NCBI RefSeq assembly: GCF_046630315.1
Contig: NZ_LQBD01000006.1
Coordinates: 1 to 64,000 of the forward strand
DNA: 64,000 nt
Direction of reading: 5' to 3'
DNA from: Brucella anthropi_A
GTDB taxonomy: Bacteria; Pseudomonadota; Alphaproteobacteria; Rhizobiales; Rhizobiaceae
Both the position numbers and the translations under genes were made by a program. Below, piece after piece: positions 1 to 8,603 of this stretch (the first letter of the stretch is position 1; each line of letters opens with the position of its first letter). The notes beneath the pieces were generated by a model, which worked only from the letters and a program-made list of their open reading frames with translations, was not told the DNA's origin and made no database searches.

Positions 1-106
1 GATTTGTTTTAATGTGTTGCAAATTGGCGTATCTCGTTTATAGAATATTATAGGGAATTTCCTGGAATTGATGCATCATATATTTAATTTATTTTATAGG
101 TGATTC

Positions 107-862
107 TTGCATATTGTTAAGTCATCGGATTCTGTGTCTGTAATTTACAATCCAAGATTGCAGATGGCTTTCCTGTATGGTTTTATCGCAGTCAGTGGAT
201 TTTTTATTGTTTTCCCGCAAATTGATTTGATCGTCTCACGGTATTTTTTCCGGTCGGGCGGTTTTTTCATCTCTCATGATCCCTATTGGAACGCATTGCG
301 AAGTTTTCATCGGTTCAGCCAATGGTGTCTTTTGATATTCATGATTGTTCTGGTGGCAATCTATGCTTTGTGGCGGCAACCGATCTCGGCAGTGGCGCCG
401 CATAAGCTTCTTTATATTACACTCACCTATGCCCTTGGTCCCGGTGCACTGGTGAATAGTTTGAAACCTCTCATCGGTCGGGCGCGACCGAGGGATATAC
501 TGGAATTCGGCGGCTTGGCTGATTTTACGCCTGCGTGGCAATTGGCGCATATGTGCCAGCGTAACTGTTCATTCCCTTCGGCTGAATCGTCGGCCGCCGC
601 TGCCATGCTGTCGCTCTTAATCCTCGTGCCCGCACGTTTTCGGCTGAAAGCAGCGATAATTCTGGTGCCGGTTCTGGCGCTCATATCGTTGAACCGGGTG
701 TTTATGGGCGCGCATTTCCTGTCCGATGTTGTCATCGCCTGGACACTTATCATTGGCCTTATGATCTGGCTCTGGCCAAGGATCGCCCGTCATGCCGATG
801 CGATTGATGGCTGGGTGCGGTTCAAAGGTGAGAAACTTCGCAAGCGGCTCCATGTTCGCTGA
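107..862 (+). CDS. PAP2-family membrane phosphatase
   Basis: A 251-residue integral membrane protein of the type 2 phosphatidic acid phosphatase (PAP2) superfamily, which removes phosphate from lipid or isoprenoid phosphates at the membrane. Several hydrophobic segments are visible. The three PAP2 signature blocks are recognisable: K-P-L-I-G-R-A-R-P near residue 125, F-P-S-A-E-S near residue 155, and N-R-V-F-M-G-A-H-F-L-S-D near residue 196. The second block has Ala-Glu where the classical motif is P-S-G-H, so one usual catalytic histidine is missing or replaced. The start used is TTG with an AGG-type ribosome-binding site just upstream; the next in-frame ATG is at 163. It could act on lipid A or undecaprenyl phosphate; the substrate cannot be read from sequence. 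It ends just before the cobalamin riboswitch and looks unrelated to B12 synthesis. Confidence 0.8.
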   Translation: MHIVKSSDSVSVIYNPRLQMAFLYGFIAVSGFFIVFPQIDLIVSRYFFRSGGFFISHDPYWNALRSFHRFSQWCLLIFMIVLVAIYALWRQPISAVAPHKLLYITLTYALGPGALVNSLKPLIGRARPRDILEFGGLADFTPAWQLAHMCQRNCSFPSAESSAAAAMLSLLILVPARFRLKAAIILVPVLALISLNRVFMGAHFLSDVVIAWTLIIGLMIWLWPRIARHADAIDGWVRFKGEKLRKRLHVR

Positions 863-887
863 TTGACGCCGCCAAGCTGAGAGCCTA

Positions 888-1115
888 GTGTCGAACCATG
901 TGACAGGTTTTGCCGGAACGAGTCCCCCGGCAATACCAAAAGGGAATGCGACGGACGGACCCAAGCCGGGCGTCTTTATCGCAGCCGACCCCGCGACTGT
1001 AGAGCGGAGAGGGAAGAGGCAAGCCGGGCGACCGGCAGCCACTGGAAATCAGATGGATTTCTGGGAAGGCGCTTCATTCCCCAAGACCCGCGAGCCAGGA
1101 GACCTGCCTGTTGCA
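888..1115 (+). promoter_or_regulatory. Cobalamin (adenosylcobalamin) riboswitch
   Basis: A roughly 230-nt structured leader between the PAP2 gene and cbtB. It carries the landmarks of cobalamin riboswitches: a 5' arm with ACAGGTTTTGCCGG, the AAAAGGGAATGCG block near 937-949, a GACCCCGCGACTGTAGAG-type core near 988-1004, the B12-box-like CAGCCACTGG at about 1036-1045, and a closing GGGAAGGCG...GACCCGCGAGCCAGGAGACCTGCC 3' section ending near 1115. A further 60 nt containing possible expression-platform pairing leads to the GGAGG ribosome-binding site of cbtB at 1167-1171. B12 should repress the downstream cbtBA-cobUWNO genes. The class is clear; exact ends and the mode of control (translation or termination) are inferred. 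Confidence 0.92.
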
Positions 1116-1176
1116 TGAGGGCATTGCGCCCGCACCCCATGGGAGGTTTTTCCCTGCTGCCTGCACGGAGGTTGTC

Positions 1177-1365
1177 ATGGCTGCACATATGCGTAATTCT
1201 GTCTCCGACACACTTGCAATGCCGCTTGCCGCCCGTCTTGGAACGGCGGTCGTTTCGCTGCTACTCGGCGCGTTTCTGATCTACGGCGTGGGCCTAGCCC
1301 ATTCCGATGCGCTGCATGATTCAGCGCATGATACCCGCCATTCCTATGGGTTCCCCTGCCACTGA
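1177..1365 (+). CDS. cbtB: Cobalt transporter subunit CbtB
   Basis: A 62-residue protein with one membrane segment (about residues 20-41) and a histidine-rich C-terminus ending H-D-T-R-H-S-Y-G-F-P-C-H, the signature of the CbtB family (proposed cobalt transporter subunit found under B12 riboswitches). The ATG at 1177 follows a GGAGG ribosome-binding site; an upstream in-frame start at 1111 would lie inside the riboswitch and is rejected. It is the first gene of the riboswitch-controlled operon and lies directly before cbtA, its usual partner. Cobalt uptake fits the need of the CobN chelatase encoded downstream. Function is from family knowledge. Confidence 0.93.
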   Translation: MAAHMRNSVSDTLAMPLAARLGTAVVSLLLGAFLIYGVGLAHSDALHDSAHDTRHSYGFPCH

Positions 1366-1453
1366 GCAGCTGAACCGATTTTCGGGATTTTGAAGTTGAG
1401 CAACGCTCGATGGCGGACGGCCATCGGCGCGCCATTGCTGTTGAGGGACTGAA

Positions 1454-2161
1454 ATGTTGATCCGTTATCTGTTGGCAACGCTTGCCGCCGGTCTTCTGGC
1501 CGGACTTCTGGTTACGCCTGCCATGTATCTGAAAACCGTACCGCTGATCATGCAGGCCGAAACCTATGAGGATGCGGCCGGCGGCCATCACCATGGCGAA
1601 GCGGAAGCCGCACCGCATGAACACGCGGCGGATGCTCAAGGCGAAGAGGGCGCGGAACTGCCCTTTGGCCGTCTGGGCAACACCATCCTTGCCAATCTCG
1701 TGGCGGGCGCGGGTTTCGCCCTGCTTCTGGGCGGGGTTGCTTTGCTGCTTGGCCGTCGCATCACGCTGCGGAACGGCATTTTCTGGGGGCTTGCCGGCTT
1801 TTTTGCCGTTGCCTTCCTGCCGGCCCTTGGCCTTTCGCCGGAACTTCCGGCCATGCCCGCCGCCGATCTCGCCGAACGCCAGCTCTGGTGGATCGCAACG
1901 GTGGTCCTGAGCGGCCTTGGGATTTATCTCCTCATCCTGCGGCAGGAGCTTTGGGCGAAGATTCTCGGTCTGGTTCTGATTGTCGCGCCGCATCTTTATG
2001 GGGCGCCGCACCCGGAGGATATTTCCTCGCCGGTCCCCTCCTTGCTTGCCTCGCAATATGCGGTAGCTTCGCTGGCGACCAACCTTTTCATGTGGGCGGC
2101 GATCGGGCTGGCGCTCGGCTGGTTCATTCAGCATTACGCATCCTGCGAGATTGAAGGCTGA
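1454..2161 (+). CDS. cbtA: Cobalt transporter subunit CbtA
   Basis: A 235-residue polytopic membrane protein with about five or six hydrophobic segments. The first predicted periplasmic loop (residues about 35-70) is rich in histidine and acidic residues (G-G-H-H-H-G-E-A ... P-H-E-H), a likely metal-collecting loop. A later His-containing segment, A-P-H-L-Y-G-A-P-H-P-E, is typical of CbtA. The ATG is preceded by GAGGGA. It follows cbtB by 88 nt and precedes cobU by 5 nt, so it belongs to the riboswitch operon. CbtA with CbtB is a proposed cobalt uptake system; direct transport evidence for the family is limited. Confidence 0.93.
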   Translation: MLIRYLLATLAAGLLAGLLVTPAMYLKTVPLIMQAETYEDAAGGHHHGEAEAAPHEHAADAQGEEGAELPFGRLGNTILANLVAGAGFALLLGGVALLLGRRITLRNGIFWGLAGFFAVAFLPALGLSPELPAMPAADLAERQLWWIATVVLSGLGIYLLILRQELWAKILGLVLIVAPHLYGAPHPEDISSPVPSLLASQYAVASLATNLFMWAAIGLALGWFIQHYASCEIEG

Positions 2162-2166
2162 CGAAT

Positions 2167-2688
2167 ATGGCTTCGCCTGGAAAATGTATACTGGTTCTTG
2201 GCGGGGCCCGCTCGGGCAAGTCGTCCCATGCGGAAAAAATGGTTGAAGCCTCGGGGTTTCAGCCGCTTTATCTCGCAACCGGACGCGCCTTCGACACCGA
2301 AATGGAAAGCCGCATCGCGATCCACCGGGAAAGGCGCGGGCCGCAATGGCAAACGGTTGAGGAGCCGCTTGATCTGGCCGAAACCCTCAAGGCCCATGCG
2401 GCTGCGGGCCGGTTCGTTCTGGTCGACTGCCTGACACTCTGGATCACCAATCTGATGATGGCGGAGCGGGATGTGGCGGCGGAAACCGCCAGGCTTGTTG
2501 CCGCGCTGCCTGCGCTAACGGGGCCGGTGGTTTTCGTTTCCAACGAAGTCGGTCTTGGCATCGTGCCGGAAAATCGCATGGCACGGGAATTTCGCGATCA
2601 TGCGGGTTTTCTGCATCAGGCAGTGGCCGCGGTCGCGGACGAAGTTTATTTCATGGCGGCGGGCCTGCCGCTCAAGATGAAGGGATAA
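2167..2688 (+). CDS. cobU: Adenosylcobinamide kinase / adenosylcobinamide-phosphate guanylyltransferase
   Basis: A 173-residue bifunctional enzyme (CobU of Salmonella, CobP of Pseudomonas denitrificans). It phosphorylates adenosylcobinamide and then transfers GMP to make adenosyl-GDP-cobinamide in nucleotide-loop assembly. Visible features are the P-loop G-G-A-R-S-G-K-S at residues 12-19, the conserved His-Arg segment around residues 48-52 that receives the nucleotide in the family, D-C-L-T-L-W near residue 90, and S-N-E-V-G near residue 121. Length matches the family (about 170-180). It sits 5 nt after cbtA and 3 nt before cobW, in the riboswitch operon. Confidence 0.96.
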   Translation: MASPGKCILVLGGARSGKSSHAEKMVEASGFQPLYLATGRAFDTEMESRIAIHRERRGPQWQTVEEPLDLAETLKAHAAAGRFVLVDCLTLWITNLMMAERDVAAETARLVAALPALTGPVVFVSNEVGLGIVPENRMAREFRDHAGFLHQAVAAVADEVYFMAAGLPLKMKG

Positions 2689-2691
2689 GTC

Positions 2692-3753
2692 ATGCAGGGA
2701 CAGAAAATTCCGGCAACAGTCATCACGGGTTTTCTCGGATCGGGCAAGACGACCATGATCCGCAACTTGCTGGAAAATGCCAATGGCAAGCGCATCGCGC
2801 TGATCATCAACGAGTTCGGCGATCTCGGCGTCGATGGCGGCATTCTGAAAGGCTGCGGGATCGAGACCTGCCGGGAAGAAGATGTGATCGAACTCAACAA
2901 TGGCTGCATCTGCTGCACCGTTGCCGATGATTTCATTCCGACCATGACCAAGCTTCTGGACCGGGAAGACCGGCCCGACCATATCGTGATCGAAACTTCC
3001 GGCCTTGCCCTGCCGCAGCCGCTGGTCGCGGCCTTCAACTGGCCCGAGATCAAGACGCAGGTGACGGTCGATGGCGTGGTGACGGTGATCGACGCCGCCG
3101 CCGTGGCGGAAGGTCGATTTGCCGACGATCATGACAAGGTGGATGCGCAGCGCGCAGCCGATGAATCGCTTGACCATGAAAGCCCCCTGGAGGAACTTTT
3201 TGAGGATCAGATTCATGCGGCCGACCTTATCGTTCTGAACAAGGCCGACCTGATCGACGCCGCGAAACTGGATGGCGTGAAGGCGGATGTGGCGGAGCGG
3301 TCGTCGCGCCGGGTGAACATGGTGCCGGCAAGCTTCGGCAAGCTTGGCGCGGATGTTCTGCTGGGGCTTGGCGTCGGTACGGAAGACGATATCGTCAACC
3401 GCCGCTCGCATCATGAAATCCATCATGAAGCCCATCATGGAGACGGGCACGAACACGATCATGACGAGTTCGAGAGTTTTGTGGTGGAGGCCGGTTCGGT
3501 TGCCGATCCGAAGGCTTTCGCGGAAAAGCTGAAGGCGGTGATCGCCGAACACGATATTCTTCGCCTGAAGGGTTTTGTGGATGTGCCGGGCAAGCCGATG
3601 CGCCTTGTGGTGCAGGCGGTGGGGCCGCGCATCGAACATTATTTCGACCGGCCATGGGGCAAGGATGAAACACGCTCGACCCGGCTGGTGGTGATCGGCT
3701 TGCATGACATTGACGAGGCAGCCATCGCCCAGGCCGTGAAAGACGCGGCCTGA
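2692..3753 (+). CDS. cobW: Cobalamin biosynthesis GTPase CobW
   Basis: A 353-residue COG0523 GTPase thought to deliver cobalt to the CobNST chelatase. It shows the P-loop G-F-L-G-S-G-K-T-T near residue 11, the metal-binding C-I-C-C motif near residue 74, the N-K-A-D guanine-specificity motif near residue 183, and a C-terminal CobW_C domain. A strongly histidine-rich insert (about residues 236-260, several H-H-E and H-D-H repeats) probably binds metal. Location between cobU and cobN supports the cobalt role rather than a zinc-related COG0523 paralogue. The stop codon overlaps the cobN start by 1 nt (TGATG), so the two are translationally coupled. Confidence 0.95.
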   Translation: MQGQKIPATVITGFLGSGKTTMIRNLLENANGKRIALIINEFGDLGVDGGILKGCGIETCREEDVIELNNGCICCTVADDFIPTMTKLLDREDRPDHIVIETSGLALPQPLVAAFNWPEIKTQVTVDGVVTVIDAAAVAEGRFADDHDKVDAQRAADESLDHESPLEELFEDQIHAADLIVLNKADLIDAAKLDGVKADVAERSSRRVNMVPASFGKLGADVLLGLGVGTEDDIVNRRSHHEIHHEAHHGDGHEHDHDEFESFVVEAGSVADPKAFAEKLKAVIAEHDILRLKGFVDVPGKPMRLVVQAVGPRIEHYFDRPWGKDETRSTRLVVIGLHDIDEAAIAQAVKDAA

Positions 3754-6700
3754 TGCATCTCCTGCTTGCCCAGAAGGGAACGATCAGCGACGGCAATGAA
3801 GCCGTCGATCTTGGCCAGACGCCGGGCGAGATCGTGTTCCTTTCCGCCGCCGACACGGAACTGGCGAGCCTTGCGCAGGCGCACCGGCTTGCGCCGGATA
3901 TGCCGAGCCTGCGCCTGGCCAATTTTCTGAGCCTGACGCATCCCATGTCGGTGGATGCCTATGTGGAGCGCACCGCGCGGCACGCAAAGCTGATCGTGGT
4001 GCGGATCATCGGGGGCGAGACTTATTGGCCTTACGGGCTGGAAGCCCTGCATGCATGCGCCGTCGCTTGCGGCGCAAAGATCGCCGTGCTGCCCGGCGAC
4101 GACAAGCCGGATCGCGGACTGGATCGGTTCTCGACAATCCCTGCCGCCGAGCGGGATGATCTCTGGCACTATCTGATCGAGGGCGGTGCGGCCAACACGC
4201 ATGGCTTTCTTGCATATTGCAGGGCGCTAATTTCCGATTGCGAAAAGCCGGAGGCTGCCGCGCCGCTGCTGAAAGCCGGGCTGTGGTGGCCGGGCGAGAC
4301 GGTGCCCTCTCTCATTTCCATTCAGCGGCACTGGCCTGATCGGGCCGCGCCGGTGGCGGCGATCATCTTCTATCGCGCGCTGGTGCAGAGCGGTCAGACA
4401 CAGCCGGTGGATGCCCTGCTTGCTGCCTTGCAGGCGCGGGGGCTCAATCCGCTTCCGATTTTCGTATCGAGCCTCAAGGATCGCTTGTCCGCGGCGGTGG
4501 TCGACGGGCTGTTTGAGGATTGCCCGCCGGATATCGTGCTCAACGCCACCGGCTTTGCGATTTCCTCGCCCGGATCGGAACGCAAGCCCACCGTGCTGGA
4601 CAAGCGCGGCAATATGGTTTTGCAGGTGATTTTCTCCGGCACGCCGAAGGCGGTCTGGCAATCCTCGCCGCAGGGTTTGCTGGCGCGCGATCTTGCCATG
4701 AATGTGGCTTTGCCGGAGGTGGATGGGCGCGTGCTTTCACGTGCCGTTTCCTTCAAATCCGCGCAACAGTTCGATGCTTCGGTGGAAGCCGATATTGTCA
4801 CGCACGAGCCGCAGCCCGACCGGGTGGACTTTGTGGCGGAACTTGCCGCCAATTGGGTGCGCCTGAGGCGAAAGCCGCCGGCTGAACGGCGTATGGCGCT
4901 GATCCTTGCCAATTATCCGAACCGCGATGGACGGCTTGGCAATGGCGTTGGCCTCGACACGCCGGCGGGAACGGTGGAAGTGCTGCGCGCCATGGCGGCT
5001 GAAGGCTATCCCGTGGGGGAGGTGCCGGCCGACAGCGATGCGCTCATGCGCGCCCTGATGGCCGGTCCCACCAATGCGGCGCGCGACGGGCGGGAAATCC
5101 GCGAAACCATTTCGCTCAATCAATACAAGGCATTGTTCGGAAAACTTGCGCCTGTGATTCAGGTGGAGGTCGAGGCGCGCTGGGGTGCGCCCGAAAACGA
5201 TCCTTATTTTGCGCGGGAGCTTGATGCCTTTGCGCTGCCCCTGATGCGGTTGGGCGAAACGCTCATCGGTATCCAGCCTGCGCGCGGCTATAATATCGAT
5301 CCGAAAGAGACTTACCACGCGCCCGATCTGGTGCCGCCGCATGGCTATATTGCCTGTTATGCCTATCTGCGCGCGGTGGCGGGTGTGGATGCCGTGGTGC
5401 ATATGGGCAAGCATGGCAATCTGGAATGGCTGCCCGGCAAGGCGCTTGCGCTTTCCGAAACCTGCTATCCCGAAGCCGTGTTCGGCCCGATGCCGCATAT
5501 CTATCCGTTCATCGTGAACGATCCGGGTGAGGGCACGCAGGCCAAGCGGCGCGCGAGCGCCGTCATCATCGATCATCTGACGCCGCCGCTGACCCGCGCC
5601 GAGAGCTATGGACCGCTGAAAGACCTCGAAGCCCTTGTGGACGAATATTATGAGGCGTCGGGTGTCGATCCGCGCCGTCTCCTGCGGCTGAAAGGGCAGA
5701 TACTCGACCTTGTGCGCGATATCGGGCTTGATCGGGATGCGGGCATTCACGACCATGACGACGAGGATATGGCGCTGCAAAAGCTCGACGCCTATCTCTG
5801 CGATCTCAAGGAGATGCAGATCCGCGACGGGCTGCATGTTTTCGGCCTTGCCCCACAAGCGCGCCTGCTGACCGATCTTCTGGTGGCGCTGGCGCGTGTG
5901 CCGCGCGGCATCCCGGTTTCGCTCGGCGGCGCGCCGGGCGACCAGAGCCTGCAACGCGCCATTGCCGCCGATGCGGGGCTTGGTGAAGGCTTCGATCCGC
6001 TGGACTGCACGATGGCGGAGCCGTGGGCAGGCGCGAAGCCGGAAATGCTGCTTGCGGCGAGCCCCGCCACATGGCGCATCGTGGGCGACACGGTTGAACG
6101 CATTGAAATTCTTGCCGCGCAACTGGTGGCGGGCGCGGTGCCATGCCCGAAAGGCTGGACGCAGACGCGGGCCGTGCTGCAAGCAATCGAAGAGCAGTTG
6201 CGGCCCATGGTCGTTTCGTGCGGGCCTTCGGAAATAGACGGCTTTCTGACGGCCCTTTCAGGCCGCTTCGTGCCTCCGGGGCCGTCGGGCGCGCCGACAC
6301 GCGGGCGACCGGATGTTCTGCCGACGGGGCGCAATTTCTTTTCGACCGACAGTCGCGCCGTGCCGACACCGGCGGCATGGGAACTCGGCCGAAAATCCGC
6401 CGAGCTTCTGGTCACGCGCTACACGCAGGACCATGGCGAATGGCCGACCTCCTTCGGCCTGACGGCCTGGGGCACATCGAATATGCGCACCGGCGGGGAC
6501 GATATTGCGCAGGCTCTGGCGCTGATCGGCGTCAAGCCGGTCTGGGACATGGCCTCGCGCCGGGTGACGGGCTACGAGATCGTGCCGCTGGCCGGGCTTG
6601 CCCGCCCGCGCGTGGATGTGACGCTGCGCATTTCCGGCTTTTTCCGCGATGCCTTCCCGGAACAGATTGCGCTTTTCGACAAGGCCGTGCGTGCCGTCGG

Positions 6701-7544
6701 CGCGCTGGATGAGGGTGTGGAGGACAATCCCATTGCCGCCCGCATGAAGGCGGAACAGGCGCGTCTTGTGGCAAGCGGAGCGGACCGGCAGACGGCGGAA
6801 CGCCGCGCCGGATATCGCGTTTTCGGGTCGAAGCCGGGCGCGTATGGCGCGGGTTTGCAAGCCTTGATCGACGAGAATGGCTGGGCTGGCCGCAACGATC
6901 TTGCGGAAGCATGGCTCGTCTGGGGCAGCTATGCCTATGGCGCGGGCGAGGAAGGGCAGGCGGAACGCGGCCTTCTTGAAGAGCGGCTGCGCTCGGTTCA
7001 GGCGGTCGTGCAAAATCAGGACAATCGCGAACACGACCTTCTCGACAGCGATGACTATTACCAGTTCGAAGGCGGCATGGCCGCGACGGTTGAAAGCCTG
7101 ACCGGCGCAATGCCATCCATCTATCACAATGACCATTCGCGGCCCGAAAAGCCGGTCATCCGCGCGCTGGAGGAAGAACTCTCGCGTGTCGTGCGCGGGC
7201 GCGCGGCCAATCCCAAATGGATCGCGGGCGTCATGCGCCATGGCTACAAGGGCGCGGCGGAAATCGCGGCGACAGTCGATTATCTTTTCGCCTTCGCCGC
7301 CACCACGGGCAAGGTCGGCAACCATCATTTCGAGGCGGTCTATCAGGCCTATATCGCCGACAAGACGGTGCATGATTTCATGGCGGAAAAAAACCCGGCA
7401 GCACTGGCCGAGACGGCGGCCAAACTCAACGATGCGATTGAGCGGGGCTTCTGGACGCCTCGCTCCAACTCCGCGCGGTTCGAGCTGGAAGTATTGGGCT
7501 CACATCTTCAAAAACTGAATCCGGAAAGGGCGATAAATGGCTGA
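3753..7544 (+). CDS. cobN: Cobaltochelatase large subunit CobN
   Basis: A 1263-residue CobN/Mg-chelatase H-type protein. It binds hydrogenobyrinate a,c-diamide and inserts Co2+ with the ATPase partners CobS and CobT, which are not in this window. The conserved block H-M-G-K-H-G-N-L-E-W-L-P-G-K near residue 550 and the E-T-Y-H-A-P-D-L-V-P-P-H region before it are typical of the family, as are the C-terminal blocks containing W-G-T-S-N-M-R-T and W-G-S-Y-A-Y-G. Length is usual for CobN (about 1200-1300). It starts at the overlapping ATG of cobW and ends 8 nt inside cobO. Its presence marks the late-cobalt, oxygen-dependent pathway. Confidence 0.97.
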   Translation: MHLLLAQKGTISDGNEAVDLGQTPGEIVFLSAADTELASLAQAHRLAPDMPSLRLANFLSLTHPMSVDAYVERTARHAKLIVVRIIGGETYWPYGLEALHACAVACGAKIAVLPGDDKPDRGLDRFSTIPAAERDDLWHYLIEGGAANTHGFLAYCRALISDCEKPEAAAPLLKAGLWWPGETVPSLISIQRHWPDRAAPVAAIIFYRALVQSGQTQPVDALLAALQARGLNPLPIFVSSLKDRLSAAVVDGLFEDCPPDIVLNATGFAISSPGSERKPTVLDKRGNMVLQVIFSGTPKAVWQSSPQGLLARDLAMNVALPEVDGRVLSRAVSFKSAQQFDASVEADIVTHEPQPDRVDFVAELAANWVRLRRKPPAERRMALILANYPNRDGRLGNGVGLDTPAGTVEVLRAMAAEGYPVGEVPADSDALMRALMAGPTNAARDGREIRETISLNQYKALFGKLAPVIQVEVEARWGAPENDPYFARELDAFALPLMRLGETLIGIQPARGYNIDPKETYHAPDLVPPHGYIACYAYLRAVAGVDAVVHMGKHGNLEWLPGKALALSETCYPEAVFGPMPHIYPFIVNDPGEGTQAKRRASAVIIDHLTPPLTRAESYGPLKDLEALVDEYYEASGVDPRRLLRLKGQILDLVRDIGLDRDAGIHDHDDEDMALQKLDAYLCDLKEMQIRDGLHVFGLAPQARLLTDLLVALARVPRGIPVSLGGAPGDQSLQRAIAADAGLGEGFDPLDCTMAEPWAGAKPEMLLAASPATWRIVGDTVERIEILAAQLVAGAVPCPKGWTQTRAVLQAIEEQLRPMVVSCGPSEIDGFLTALSGRFVPPGPSGAPTRGRPDVLPTGRNFFSTDSRAVPTPAAWELGRKSAELLVTRYTQDHGEWPTSFGLTAWGTSNMRTGGDDIAQALALIGVKPVWDMASRRVTGYEIVPLAGLARPRVDVTLRISGFFRDAFPEQIALFDKAVRAVGALDEGVEDNPIAARMKAEQARLVASGADRQTAERRAGYRVFGSKPGAYGAGLQALIDENGWAGRNDLAEAWLVWGSYAYGAGEEGQAERGLLEERLRSVQAVVQNQDNREHDLLDSDDYYQFEGGMAATVESLTGAMPSIYHNDHSRPEKPVIRALEEELSRVVRGRAANPKWIAGVMRHGYKGAAEIAATVDYLFAFAATTGKVGNHHFEAVYQAYIADKTVHDFMAEKNPAALAETAAKLNDAIERGFWTPRSNSARFELEVLGSHLQKLNPERAING

Positions 7545-8175
7545 GAAATCGGAAAAACTTCTTTCGATGACCGAAGAGGAGCTGAACGCCCGCCACGCGG
7601 ACAAGATGCGCAAGAAGAAAGCCGCCCGCGACAAGATACAGGCGACCAAGACCGAGGAAAAAGGTCTGGTGATCGTCCATACCGGCAAGGGCAAGGGCAA
7701 GTCGACCGCCGGTTTCGGCATGGTTTTCCGTGCGCTGGGCCATGGGATGAAGATCGGCGTGGTACAGTTCGTCAAGGGGTCGTGGGATACGGGTGAGCGC
7801 TGGGTTCTGGAGAAATTTCCCGAGCAGGTGACGATTTCCGCACTGGGCGAGGGCTTTACCTGGGAAACGCAGGATCGCACGCGCGATATCGCCATGGCGC
7901 GCGGCGCCTGGGAACAGGCCAAGGCGATGATTATGGATGACAGCTACGATATGGTGCTCTGTGACGAGCTGAACATCGTGCTTCGCTATGACTATCTGCC
8001 GGTCGAGGAGGTGATCGAGGTGCTGCAAGCCAAGCCGGAGATGAAGCACGTCATCATCACGGGCCGCAATGCCAAGGACGAGTTGATCGAGGCGGCAGAC
8101 CTTGTGACCGAAATGGAGATGATAAAGCACCCCTTCCGTTCCGGCGTGAAGGCGCAGAAAGGCATTGAGTTCTAA
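7537..8175 (+). CDS. cobO: Cob(I)yrinic acid a,c-diamide adenosyltransferase
   Basis: A 212-residue CobO/BtuR/CobA-type corrinoid adenosyltransferase that transfers the 5'-deoxyadenosyl group of ATP to the reduced cobalt of cobyrinate a,c-diamide. The P-loop H-T-G-K-G-K-G-K-S-T lies near residue 48, and the family blocks G-E-G-F-T-W-E-T-Q-D and L-C-D-E-L-N follow. The N-terminal 35 residues are lysine- and glutamate-rich, as usual for the family. The start overlaps the last 8 nt of cobN. Its cobalt must be reduced first; CobR encoded downstream at 18473 is the likely reductase. Confidence 0.96.
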   Translation: MAEKSEKLLSMTEEELNARHADKMRKKKAARDKIQATKTEEKGLVIVHTGKGKGKSTAGFGMVFRALGHGMKIGVVQFVKGSWDTGERWVLEKFPEQVTISALGEGFTWETQDRTRDIAMARGAWEQAKAMIMDDSYDMVLCDELNIVLRYDYLPVEEVIEVLQAKPEMKHVIITGRNAKDELIEAADLVTEMEMIKHPFRSGVKAQKGIEF

Positions 8176-8603
8176 TGGTGGACAGCTGGCAGTTCTGGGC
8201 GCTGATGTCGGCGGTTTTTGCCGCGCTGACGGCGATCTTCGCCAAGGTGGGCATTCAGGGCATCAATTCGGATTTTGCCACGCTCGTGCGCACGCTGGTC
8301 ATCATTGGCGCGCTGTGCCTGTTCCTGACCGTGACCGGTCAATGGCAGAAGCCGGGCGAGATATCCGCCCGGTCATGGCTGTTCCTTGTGCTGTCGGGGC
8401 TTGCCACCGGCGCATCGTGGCTTGCCTATTTTCGCGCCCTGCAAATCGGGGATGCTTCGCGCGTGGCCCCGGTCGACAAATTGTCGGTCGTGCTGGTTGC
8501 CCTGTTCGGGGCGGCATTCCTTGGCGAGCGCATGTCCACCATCAACTGGTTAGGCATTTTGCTGATCGGCTGCGGCGTCGTTCTGGTCGCGCTTCGGGTT
8601 TAG
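8175..8603 (+). CDS. Half-size EamA-family transporter
   Basis: A 142-residue membrane protein with about five hydrophobic helices and one EamA domain (conserved S-G-L-A-T-G-A-S-W near residue 75 and the final G-x-x-L-x-G-x-x-L-V helix). Typical EamA transporters carry two such domains in about 300 residues; this is the single-domain form, which presumably dimerises. Its ATG overlaps the cobO stop by 1 nt (TAATG), so it is the last gene of the B12 riboswitch operon. That position suggests transport of a cobalamin precursor, corrinoid or related metabolite, but the substrate is unknown. The gene converges with the TSUP permease, with a 4-nt overlap of stops. Confidence 0.88.
   Translation: MVDSWQFWALMSAVFAALTAIFAKVGIQGINSDFATLVRTLVIIGALCLFLTVTGQWQKPGEISARSWLFLVLSGLATGASWLAYFRALQIGDASRVAPVDKLSVVLVALFGAAFLGERMSTINWLGILLIGCGVVLVALRV

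Noticed and set aside
1175..2278. 367-codon minus-strand ORF opposite cbtA and cobU
   Set aside because: Antisense shadow of high-GC coding sequence; composition is Arg/Gln/His-rich without any recognisable domain, while the plus-strand genes are clear.
4737..6182. 481-codon minus-strand ORF inside cobN
   Set aside because: Shadow ORF: no family pattern, and cobN is conserved over the whole stretch.
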